Assembly (NCBI GenBank): GCA_032209605.1 | Contig: JASFXZ010000028.1 | Location: forward strand, 3,978,941 to 4,042,940 | Length of the DNA stretch: 64,000 nucleotides | From: Mactromeris polynyma | Taxonomy: Eukaryota > Mollusca > Bivalvia > Venerida > Mactridae | Direction: 5' to 3' | Part shown: positions 53,641 through 64,000 of the stretch, piece by piece | Layout of the letters: the number at the start of each line of letters is the position of its first letter | How positions within the stretch are numbered: the stretch's first letter is position 1 | The notes under the pieces: model-generated | What the model was told of the DNA's origin: nothing | The model's input: only the letters and a program-made list of their open reading frames with translations | Databases searched by the model: none | Program-made: the position numbers and the translations under genes

Positions 53641-54277
53641 ATGAATTACAGAGTACAGCAGAAATACACATAAGATCAAAGTGTGAAACATGTGCAGATT
53701 CGGTGAATCATGCCTATTTATCATTTTCTCAGTAGGTACACAAAAGAAAAGGCATCAATAATACATAAACTGATTAAGCCCATTTGATCCAAATCAATAT
53801 AGAAAATTGAATTAGGCATGTGTTTTACACAAAAATGTAAATAAAATAAATGTAACTTGGTACATGTATACCAAACAGTAACATGATTCTGACAAACATC
53901 TTTGCTCAAAACAAATATTTCAAGTCATGAATGGAAAAAGTGTTGAGTAGAAAACTGCACAAACGTGTCCAATAATGACAACATTTTGTAGCTGTCACCT
54001 TTAAATTTGAATAAATATGTTATTTATACTGGGCGAGTAAAGTTTCTTGATATTTCATTATACAAATTATTTAGCAGTAATTTAACAAATCAACTTACGT
54101 AGCAAATACAGATTCAACCACTTTTGACGATACTTTTCATTATATGCCAATTCATGCAGTATTAAATCAATTATGTTCTTGTATATTCAACAATGTAATA
54201 ATCACATTGTAACACAATACTGGCTAACTTGAAGAAAACATTCCTGTCTGACAACTACACATTGACGGAGATCCTAT
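53641..54277. other. Spacer between GH45 and AAAS 3' ends
   Basis: AT-rich sequence with no gene, array or clear element. It should include the AAAS 3' UTR (minus strand); I see no convincing poly(A) signal on that strand close to the stop. Confidence 0.4.
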
Positions 54278-57200
54278 CTAATGTTGAAACATGACATTCT
54301 CTATGTTTGATATTGAACGTGAAGATGAAGGTATAAAGTGCATTGGTATATATCCTATTCTTCCACTCGACCAAACCTGAAAGAAAGTAAATAAGGGGTT
54401 TTATTAATGTCTATCATTTCCATATTGGTGAGTCTCAACATTTTGGCCTATTAGGTGGTGAATGAGTGACTGAGGACTTATGAATGCCTGAAAATATTGG
54501 AACCAATCAAGATTTGCTAATGGTCAAGATTTCTGATAATTTCATAACAAGAGGGCAATGATGGCCCTATATCGCTCACCTGAATACACTGTCATGAACT
54601 ATATCTTTTAAGAGGACAACTAGACAATGCTTAACAACAAATATAAAAGCTCTGGACCTTATGGTTTTTGCACAAGAAGATTTTCAAAGTTTTCACTTCT
54701 AAAATCTTTGTTAAGCTCCCGTGAACTTCATATGAACAGACTAAAATTATCTATGTAACTTTGGAAGAGGACCACCTAAGGATCATTCCTGCAAAGTTTG
54801 GTCAAAATCCATTCAGGGGTTTAAGAAGAGATGACATTTATAGTTTCCACTAAATACATATTGGAAACAAGGCCCTGACGGCCATGTTTTTCGACAGATT
54901 TTTGCAATCATGTAAGAGAACCACTAGACAATGCTACACACCAAATATCAAAGCTCTAGACATTATAGTTTGGGACACGAAGATTTTCAAAGTTTACACT
55001 TTGAAAATCTATTTTTAGCTCCAGTGACCTACTTATGCAACAGACCGGAACCATTTACATAACTCGAAAGAGGACCATCTAAGGATCATTTGTGTGAAGT
55101 TTGGTCATAATCCATTGAGTGGTTTAGGAGGAGATGTTGTTTATAGTTTCCACTATATACATACAGGGAACACGGCCCCACCCCTGGATGCCATGTTTTT
55201 CGACAGATTTTAATGATTTTTGCAATCTTGTAAGAGAACCACTAGACAATGCTACACACCAAATATCAAAGCTCTAGACATTATAGTTTGGGACAAGAAG
55301 ATTTTCAAAGTTTACACTTTTAAAATCTATTTTTAGCTCCTGTGACCTACTTATGAAGCAGACCGGAATGATTTATGCAACTTTGAAAGAGGTCCACCCA
55401 ATAATCATTCCTGTGAAGTTTGGACAAAATCCATTCAGTAGTAAAGGAGGAGATGTTGTTTAAAGAAAATGTTGACTCACTCGAAAAAAAAAATGGATAT
55501 GGAATCTCACTTCGTAATAAGGCCTAGAGGTTTGTTTGGTGTGTAGCATTGTCTAGTGATCCTCCGTCAAAAAACATGGTCGCTAGGGGGCATTGCTTTG
55601 TTGCCTTTATGTATATAGCGGAAAAACCACACCTCCACCTATACAGCTGAATGGAGTGCTCATTTAAACAACATCTCCTCCTATACTTCTAATAATTCGT
55701 ATTCAGGAATTAATAATTTGTTTATACAAATATTCGTTCGGAAGGTTGAACAAATATTCAAATTCCAAAATTGCCATCAATTGCTTATCAAAAGATCAAA
55801 AACATTTGTAGTGAAAAGAAGATTGTAAGATTTAAATAAGAATTTACTTACAACTGTGAGTAATGCACCTTTATTATATTTAGGCTGAAATTGTACAAAT
55901 TCTGGAGATTCTCCATCTAAGCCCTTCACAAAACCACTGAAAATGACATAATCAAATAACAGTCAATTATCAATATGCTGCAACAAAGTTTAACCAAGTC
56001 TTAAATAATTACAATAACATTTTTGAATTATCTAACTATTTTTTATATAAATTGGTTCAATTAATACAATAAAAGAAAATACAAAACAAAGCAAGTGACA
56101 ATAAGCTATGTGCACACAATGTTGGTATAGTATTATAATACAAGTGACAATATGTCTCTAAAATTGGACCACAAACCTAATAGTAAAAGCCTGTGTATTA
56201 AGACCACCTCAATAAGAAGAACAGTTTTCAAAAGTACCAAAGGGTGGTCTTATTATTGAGTACTGTATATTTATTCCAATTTGAATGTTAAAATTCCAAT
56301 AAATCTGAAGAAGTTTGGTTCAATCTAGCCAAACATTGACAAAGTTAGAGGTTTTTCTCTCACAGACAGTTTCTATAAATAGCACTTGTCCATTAATTAA
56401 TCGCTACATCCTTTACATTGATCCTAATATTTTGTTATACTTGTTAGTCTTTTTCCCAGTATCAAAGTTTAAAGTACAAAAGTTCCCAATTTGAAGGATA
56501 TGAGTCATCTTCCCAAAATATCCAAAATAAGGATATATGCAAATACAACTCACCAAGGAGTGATTTCCAACACAGGGTGCAATTTTGTCCTGAATACAGC
56601 AACATAATCACATTTATCTGAAATCAGCAGTAATATACATGTACACATGTCTGACATTATGATATGTAACAATATACAGTCTGCAGAGGGAAAGCCAGAA
56701 ATAGAATGAATATAGTTTATGTATCACAGACAACACAGACCTCTACATTGGTTCAAACTCGCAGTCACAAGATTGTCAGTGTGGAATTCCATATACCAAG
56801 CTAACCAGGTGTACTACCAACATGCCCAATAATAACTAGAAGTATGAGCACAAACATGTCAACCTTTTAGAAGATGAATAGGGAGATTGTCCCCGAACAA
56901 GGTGGAAGTTGGGGTTGTCATCCCTATAAAAAGTCAACAAATTAACTATTTTAATGCCAATTGTCATGTCTGAATACAATAGAAACCTGGGAAACTTAAA
57001 TAATTAACATGACAACGAGGGTCGTGACGTAATCTTTTTTTAACAGTGTCACCAAGCGCTTATCCATGGCTGAAAGCGTCTAAACAACCCTGAGATGTGG
57101 TATTTATGATTGTCGGACTGGTATTCTGATTAAACAACTTCCGGTTATCAGTTTGACATGCAATTTCAGTGAATGAACTGAAAAATACCTCATAACAAAA

Positions 57201-60200
57201 ATTTAAGAGACCTGCCCCGCTCCCAGCCATGTTATTTTAAACGAATCCAAAATATTTAATAAACAATCTTGGTAGAGGGTCACATATATAACGACACTCA
57301 ACATGATTCGAAGTAAAACACGTAAATATGTTATACAAACATACATCACAAACATCACATGTCTGCAATGATAAATTGAATATGTTTGCAGTATTATTTT
57401 CAGTGTAGTCAACAATGAATGTGATTGGTTGGATTGTGAACATTATTTATTTACCTTGAAATATAAGAGCTAATCTTTCCCCTGATGAATCCCAGGCCAT
57501 GTATTGTACACATCCACCAATTCTGCAAAAAATGTTGAATCAGTATCTGATGTGAAGAATACATTCCAGGAAAGAAAAAACACTTTCAATATTGTCACCT
57601 CCATGCCACTGTAGATACAAGATTTATGTCAATATACTTCTTGTTTAATACCTTATTCAAAATTGACAGATTAAAAAAAACATACATGAATTTCAAATCA
57701 CAAATTTCAAAGACTGGATGATTAAGGAAATACATTTTGCAATCAGACTTCCAATCTGATTTTCAGGGAGCATAAAACATGGTGCTATAAATGAATGTAA
57801 AGGTCAATATCAAATAATTACAAGGTTATCATGCATCTAAACTCTTAACTAGATACGTCAATAGGGCACAGATAAATCAAAGCCTGGAGAGTGCCGATAG
57901 GAATGATTGCTTGATGTTTGGTGAAGGATTGCTAGAGCAAATATTACCGCACTTTTTTGTTTTATCCCATCTTATTTTGTTTGTATAAGATATCTGCAAA
58001 ATAATTACTGCACTTTTTGATTCATATCATAAATTCATGATGCATCTTGTCTTTGATACAATTAACATTTCTTTATTGGAAACTTCTACAAAGCTTACAT
58101 ACAAAGCCATAACAAGAGGGTCATCATGGCCCTATATCGCTCCCCTGAGTACACTACCATTCTGAATGAATAAGACTAATGTGCTAATAAATTGGCAAAG
58201 ATTCAATAAAAATCCATTCAGCAGTTTAGCAGAAGATATTGTTAATAGTTTCCACTATATACATATATAGGCAACAATGCCATGTCCCGTGGCGGCCATG
58301 TCCCGTGGTGGCCATGTTTTTTGACAGAACTTAATTATTTATACAAACTTGGAAGAGGACCACACACCAAATATCAAAACTCTACACCTTTTGTTTTAGG
58401 ACAAGAAGATTTTTAAAGTTTACACTTTAACAAGGGTCCGTTTCAAGACGACCATGTTTTTTGACAGCCAACTAGACAATGCTACACATAAAATACCAAA
58501 CTTAAGCCTAATGGTTTTGGACAAGATTTTCAAAGTTTTCACTTTGAAAACATATTTTATAGCTCCTGTGACCTACTAATGCAACAGACCAAAACATTTA
58601 TGCAACTTTGAAAGAAGCCCACCCAAGGATCATTCCTGTGAAGTTTGGTCAAAAACCATTTAGCGGTTTAGGAGATGTCGATAAAAAAATGGACAGACGA
58701 CGCACAACGCATGATGATGGACATCCAACGATCTTAGTAGCTTACCTTGAGCACTTCATGCTCAGTTGAGCTAAAATGTCAAAATAATATAGATATAGAT
58801 ATGTATACTGAAGTGAGACATGCAGTCACTTTTCACACTGCAAGTTGTGTCATTCAGCCACCATGCAATTAACAATATTGTAATGAGAAGAGTATTTTGT
58901 CAATAGAAGTTTTGATGAGTACGCATGTAAATACCTACTTCACATTTGTTGAACCATTGGCTGTTGGTATTTCTGTAGCTGATAGGTCAATACAGGCTAC
59001 TGCTGTCTGTGATCCACCAATCACAGGCTTTGTCTCATCTGACACTTCAGAAAATGTAAGAGAGTAAATGATTGGCTGATTTTCTGTAGCAAACAGTAAA
59101 ATATTTCCACCAGGACACCAACAAGCCGTCTGAAAGTAAAATAATGAAATCATACATAAAGAAAAGTGTGAGATTTTGTTTTTTTACAGTATTCCAATTA
59201 TGAACAATGATAAAGTGTATCATTCTAGTGTTACAGGACTTTTATATCAATACTTAAGTCTTTATTCTTCTGTAAGACAACCTCCTCCAGAGAATCAGTC
59301 ATCAAAAACAGACACTTAGTATGCATTATCAAAATTGATACCATCACAGAGATGCATTTTGCCAAGAGATGATTTATAAACTCATTTTAGAACTTTGATT
59401 TTTTTTGCTCGTCATAGAGATTAACAAATAGTAAAACATATATGCGGCAGTCTCTGAAATTTTTGGCCCAAATGCACTGAGCCTTGGTTCTGAGAAAAAC
59501 GCAATAAAGATGATGTCATGTTTTCACATTATGACGTCATCTTTTCACATTAATTGCAACAGCTAGTTGAAACATTTCAGTAAAAGATTTATGATTTAGC
59601 GGTTAACAGAAGCAATACAAGAATCGGTACACATTGAGACGGCCCCCTTTCTTAATAAAAACAGTAATATACATTTATTTGTAAAATATTATTGTATCTG
59701 AAAACATATTAACTGTATTAAACTCATGAAACTCAGAATTTTAGTAGATTTAGTCTTGATGACCATAAATATTATTAAAAGTGCTGTAATTCCAATTGTT
59801 TTGCAATAATTTTTGTTTTGAAGTAACCTACAAATATCCATGCATTCAGAAATGTTAATAACTCAATTTCACCCAGATGTGTCATTTGGGCCAAACACCT
59901 CAGAGAATGACACATTTAAGACAAATTATTAAGAGGAATGAACAAGGAACACAGAGAAATGACAACAATGATGATTACCTTACATGGACCAGTTGATGTT
60001 GACCATTTTTCACAACTCCATGCACGAGATTCCCACACTCTATAGCACAAATAAATGAACATTCCATATTCAGTTCTCAATAAATAAAGTATAAAAGAAA
60101 GAGAACACTGTAAAGACGACATTTATATGACAGGGCCTACCACGCAATTCACCCTAAAAATAAGCCGTATTGGAATGTCTTAAATAAACCTAAAACAGAG

Positions 60201-63051
60201 GGGTATGGGCCACAAAGGACTGTATAACAGTAATGTGCCTATCAATAGTTTGCCCCACAGGGGGTGGCAGCGGAGTGACCCAGGGAAATTAGACAAATTG
60301 TCTTTTCTGGGGTCTAATTGCCGAACGTATAGCCCAGCATGTTGTCCACATCCCCAGTGGGAGATGCTAACTCTCCACTTCGGCATCTTTAAAAAATTCA
60401 GCCAAAGTCTATTTGCCGGGACCCAGAATCATTTGGCGTATCAAATTCCCATCTGTCGGGAATCATCTTCAGTCTCACTAAAGTCCCATGTATCCTGTGG
60501 GGGCAAAACATGTAACATAAAGACAAACATACCATCATAAATACTGCAGGCTTAAAGCATTTTGGTAGCAAGCCAACCTTGCGTTTCACCATGATATTAC
60601 CATAGTTACACAGGACTGAGGTATACAAAATGTTTACACCTGTCTTAACTTTGAATCAAATGCAGAATTGTTGCAGTCACACGCCTTCTTATAAAAACAA
60701 AACTTGAGACATGAAATAACTGGCTTATTTAACCATGGTCATTCAAAGGACTCAAGACTCATTTCATTTTTTTTTTTAATTTTAACTTCATTACTGGATT
60801 TATGTCGTAATTGTGCCAAGATATCAATAAAATCAGTTCTAACTAGATGCGTCCATAGGACACGGATGCCCCCCGCTATGGGATTTTCAGCAGAATGTAA
60901 ATACTTAGTTTGCAAAGGCCAAATAATTTTGAGACAATATCAATTGAAAAATCAATTATTCAGTACAAAAAGGGCCATAACTCCTCCAAAAATTGTGTCT
61001 TTCATTATCATACATTATGTGCCCAACAACAAGTGAATCCATCCATCTTTCCAAGGGTTATTGATCGGTGACCATTTTTTGATGTCAAAATAGGGACACA
61101 ACTCCTCAAAAAAACCGGCTGATTGTAACTTGACCTATGATTTATTGTCCTACATGTATGTGCCCATTGTGAATTGAATCCACCCATCCTTTCAAGAGTT
61201 ATTGATCCGAAACCAATTTTTGACAGAAAGACGGGACGGGCTGACTGGGTAACACTTCATGTCCCTTCACCATTCTTCAAATAGCGGGGGTATAATTAAA
61301 ATATCTGGAAGAAGTTTGTACATTAAATAATACTCTCCAGTCGAGTTGTTAGTATAATATATGATCCAAGTCTCAATATGTGACTAACAATTACAGAGCA
61401 ATAGTAAATCATGCAATAAATACAACCGTCAATATACAAACCTGAAAATGTTAGATGGTGTCGCTGAGAACAACTTGCTTCCATCAGGTGACCATGTCAA
61501 CAAGGATACACCTCCACCTCCAAATCTCCGAAGTGGTGTACATGTTTCCAAGGCAACATCCCATGCCAGCATGGCTGTATCAACTGGAGATGCTGACATG
61601 AGTATACGTCCATCTGGACTCCAAGCAAGGCTTGTCACTGGGCTGTGGTTACTTTGTTGTAAAACTTGAACCGAGCTAGATGAAGGTCTGTGAATGAGAA
61701 GGAAATATACTACAATGAATTCAGTCATTCAGTGGTAATAAGAAATAAACAATGTAACATATTGTGACATTGGGATTGTTATGACAGTACAGTGGACTTG
61801 GTTGCATCAAACCAACATGGATGACTCAAAGTCACAATAAACTGATCTATATAATATAATCAATATCGTTCTACTGCTTTTGGTTCCAACTGCCCAATTT
61901 TTTGGCCCCTTAATAAAAAAATGCTCTATAATTCGCATCTTTATGTTGAATGATACATTTTCTCACTTAATAATTGGCTTAGCTTGATAATAATAATTAC
62001 ATGGGCGTGTTAAAAAATTATATATTAAACAAAACTTTGGGTCACTAAAACTATGCTTTACTCAAACTTATTTTGTCAGTCCCGACGAGTTCCAGTCAAT
62101 GAGAGTCCACTGTAGTTCATAAATTCATAAAGAACTCTTCAAAAGTCGTTTTTGTATTTGTCATTTTCCAATACAAATCATACCAGAGATGTTTGAAAAA
62201 CATTATCCCCCCCTTAACATGCATTGTCAGTGAGAGGATTTGAATTAATATGATGACATAGAAATTAATATTGGTAATACATTGTATATTCAAGGTTTGA
62301 TCTTGGTGCTCTAAAAAGCTCACAACTTTTAAACTATCGGGCAGACAAGGATTTCCATCTGATGGTCAATTTGACCTTTTCCCCATTACCCAAAAATCAA
62401 AAGGGTTATCTACAAGCTGGAAGCAAGTTGGGATCAGGGAGAGAATCGGGTACTCAATGCATAGCACTGACAAGGATTTGAATAGAGAAAAACAAGAGAC
62501 GTTTGAAAAATACAATACCCCCCACCCCGAAGATGCGTTGTCAGCGAGAGGATTTGTATGGATGATATGCAAGGGTTTGAATATGTTGGTCTAATGTTTG
62601 ACTTTTTTTCAGAATTGAGAGTAACTGGTATTCTCAGGTGTATAGCAAATGGGTAGATAGGCAGATAAAATGCAATGGTGAATATTTTAAGAAAAGTAAA
62701 AATGCTGACAGACTGACATCATTTGTTTCAATCATATATAAGTATGTTGTGACGTGCTCTACTGTTGCTTATATGACTATACACAAACCGCTAAAATCGT
62801 ATAATTTGTCAAAGAAAATGATTGTTTGCATATCCAGGCATTATACATGCGTGCATACCTAGAATGCTGTTTCTTCTTTTTTAAATGATCATTAAGCCTG
62901 TGATAGTATGTGTCTACGAACTTTCCGGACAATCCTCATACATGTAATGTTTAAAAATTTTTATCACCTTGTAGCTAGGGATGTAGGTTCAATATGCCAT
63001 ATAAGAATGCAAGACTGACAACCAACACCAAGCACCGACGAGGAATTTGGT
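54278..63051 (-). CDS. AAAS: Aladin, WD-repeat nucleoporin (eight 3' exons; 5' part outside the window)
   Basis: Scaffold-associated protein of the nuclear pore complex; human loss causes triple-A syndrome. Exons in transcription order: 63051-62968, 61687-61442, 60039-59979, 59129-58939, 57522-57455, 56617-56554, 55936-55852, 54376-54278. All borders are GT-AG on the minus strand and phases fit; 898 nt give 298 residues plus stop. Recognised blocks: [136 protein letters not shown]. These cover the later WD repeats of the beta-propeller, about residue 225 of human aladin to its end. After GYIPMHF only about 20 residues remain, so the C-terminal tail is shorter than in human. The N-terminal exons lie beyond the right edge. 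Confidence 0.95.
54545..55690. repeat. Dispersed repeat family A, long copy with internal duplications and an inverted part
   Basis: Starts aacaagagggcaatgatggc / cctatatcgctcacctga. Two or three copies of a roughly 300-bp block (gagaaccactagacaatgc ... gacattatagtttggg ... ccattcagtggtttaggagg) follow. At 55530-55690 part of it appears inverted (gtgtagcattgtctagtgatcc), so the segment could fold back on itself. Lies in the last AAAS intron. Confidence 0.65.
58108..58786. repeat. Dispersed repeat family A, second copy
   Basis: Starts taacaagagggtcatcatgg / ccctatatcgctcccctgag and ends gcacttcatgctcagttgagctaaaa. The interior shares 'ccgtggcggccatgtttt', 'agacaatgctacac' and 'gaagtttggtcaaaa' with the 54545 copy. 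A short third fragment begins at about 63066 (agatggccctagatcgctc). In an AAAS intron. Confidence 0.65.
59448..59909. mobile_element. MITE-like element in an AAAS intron
   Basis: Left end cagtctctgaaatttttggcccaaatg and right end catttgggccaaacacctcagagaatg are inverted matches over about 27 bp. The interior is AT-rich with two TGA(T/C)GTCA motifs near the left end and no coding potential. Confidence 0.7.
60841..61293 (-). repeat. Dispersed repeat family B, reverse orientation (AAAS intron)
   Basis: Begins ctagatgcgtccataggacac / ggatgccccccgctat and ends atagcgggggtata. The interior has 'gaatccatccatctttcc' and 'gggccataactcctcc' blocks, the second duplicated, the reverse of those in the other family B copies. 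The clearest full copy. Confidence 0.7.
61788..62114. mobile_element. Tc1/mariner-like MITE in an AAAS intron
   Basis: Terminal inverted repeats cagtggact ... agtccactg flanked on both sides by TA, about 327 bp in all. TA target duplication and CAGT ends fit a non-autonomous Tc1/mariner derivative. No transposase frame. Confidence 0.75.
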
Positions 63052-63179
63052 CTGAAATAAAGAATAAGAATGCCAAGATGGCCCTAGATCGCTCATCTGA
63101 GTACGACTGCTCAATATGACTTGATGGTTAGTATTAATATCGTAATTATATCAGTCTGTAAAAGGGCTTTCTTCAGATT

Positions 63180-64000
63180 TTAAGGAGTGTTGTCTTTTGA
63201 CCCCACATTACTCGGTTTCAAACTTGGCCTAGATTTCATTGATACAAACATTGTGACACAGATTTCATAGATACAAACATTGTGACACGGATTTCATAGA
63301 TACAAACAAATTGTGACACAGATTTCATAGATACAAACAAATTTCGACACAGATTTCATTGATACAAACATTGTGACACAGATTTTATAGATGCAAACAT
63401 TATAACAAAGTTCTGATTAAATTTGTAGCCTCTTTTGGTGTTAACAACGTTTTACTAAGATCTGACCTGGTGGCCTAGTTTTTTACCCCAAGTGACACTG
63501 TTTTGAAGTTGACCTAGATTTAGCAGAGACACAGATTCTGACATGTTTTATGAAGGCCTGATTTGAAATGTGGCCTATATTGTGTTAAGAAGATTTAACT
63601 ACGATTTGTCCTAGTGAACTAGTTTTTTTTAAATAAATGACCCAGTTTTGAACTTAAACAAGATTTCATAGAGACAAACTTTCTGGCCAAATTTCATAAA
63701 GTTTGATACAAAATGTTGGCTCTATTGTGTTAACAATGTATAAGATTTGACCTAGTGACCTGGGTTTTTTATCCCAAATTACCCAGTTTCCTAGTTTGTC
63801 TTGATTTAGTACATTCTGACAAAGTTTCATGAAGTTCTGATGAAAAATATGGCCTCTAGTGTGTTAACAAGATTTTTTTTAAGATGTGACCTGACATAGT
63901 TTTTCACACCACATGACCCAGGTTCCTTTTCGATCTGGATTTCATAGAAACAAACATTCTGATATAGTGACCTAGTGTTTGACCCCAAGTGACCCAGTTT
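63180..64000. repeat. Dispersed repeat family C region with a 27-bp sub-array (AAAS intron)
   Basis: Family C words (gacccagtttcaaacttg, cctagatttcat, gtggcctctagtgtgtt) fill the window's end. At 63238-63405 about six copies of a 26-28-bp unit gtgacacagatttcatagat are amplified. No AAAS exon seen here. Confidence 0.65.

Noticed and set aside
60205..61036. Plus-strand frames of about 110 codons at 60205-60540 and 60704-61036
   Set aside because: They lie in AAAS introns, partly in dispersed repeat family B, and do not resemble any protein I know; composition is not coding-like.
1..64000. A novel multi-gene system or operon-like cluster
   Set aside because: The three genes are a ciliary motor, a digestive enzyme and a nucleoporin on mixed strands, with ordinary introns and spacers; nothing links their functions.

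Overview
This is nuclear DNA of an animal, most likely a bivalve mollusc. The genes are broken by GT-AG introns, the sequence is AT-rich, and it is packed with short interspersed elements and minisatellites. The taxonomic guess rests on a secreted GH45 cellulase of the blue-mussel type and on several dispersed repeat families whose look I associate with bivalve genomes. No prokaryotic features, CRISPR arrays, rRNAs or tRNAs were seen.

Layout. (1) 484-47150, plus strand: a complete outer-arm axonemal dynein heavy chain of the beta type (DNAH9/11/17 group). I traced 52 coding exons by hand. All have GT-AG borders and compatible phases, and they add up to 13,404 nt (4,467 residues), the usual length for this family. 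All landmarks are present: tail, linker, AAA1-AAA6, stalk with microtubule-binding domain, and C-terminal domain. (2) 50040-50844, plus strand: the last two coding exons of a GH45 endo-1,4-glucanase; the exon with the signal peptide was not found. (3) 54278-63051, minus strand: the last eight coding exons of AAAS (aladin), a WD-repeat nucleoporin; its 5' part lies beyond the right edge. GH45 and AAAS converge. The three genes have unrelated jobs (ciliary/flagellar motor, cellulose digestion, nuclear pore), and I see no functional cluster.

The rest of the window is intron and spacer, with at least ten tandem arrays (units about 27-59 bp), several terminal-inverted-repeat (MITE-like) elements and several decayed dispersed repeat families. 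The most interesting points concern splicing of the dynein gene. Two unreported-looking exon-like islands (7931-8056, 126 nt; 23035-23130, 96 nt) are stop-free, match the phase of their introns exactly, and would add 42 residues to the tail and 32 residues inside AAA1 of a protein that is already full length without them. Others are a duplicated 3' splice site, a minisatellite grown from a 5' splice site, a decayed duplicate of an exon start, and a possible poison exon.
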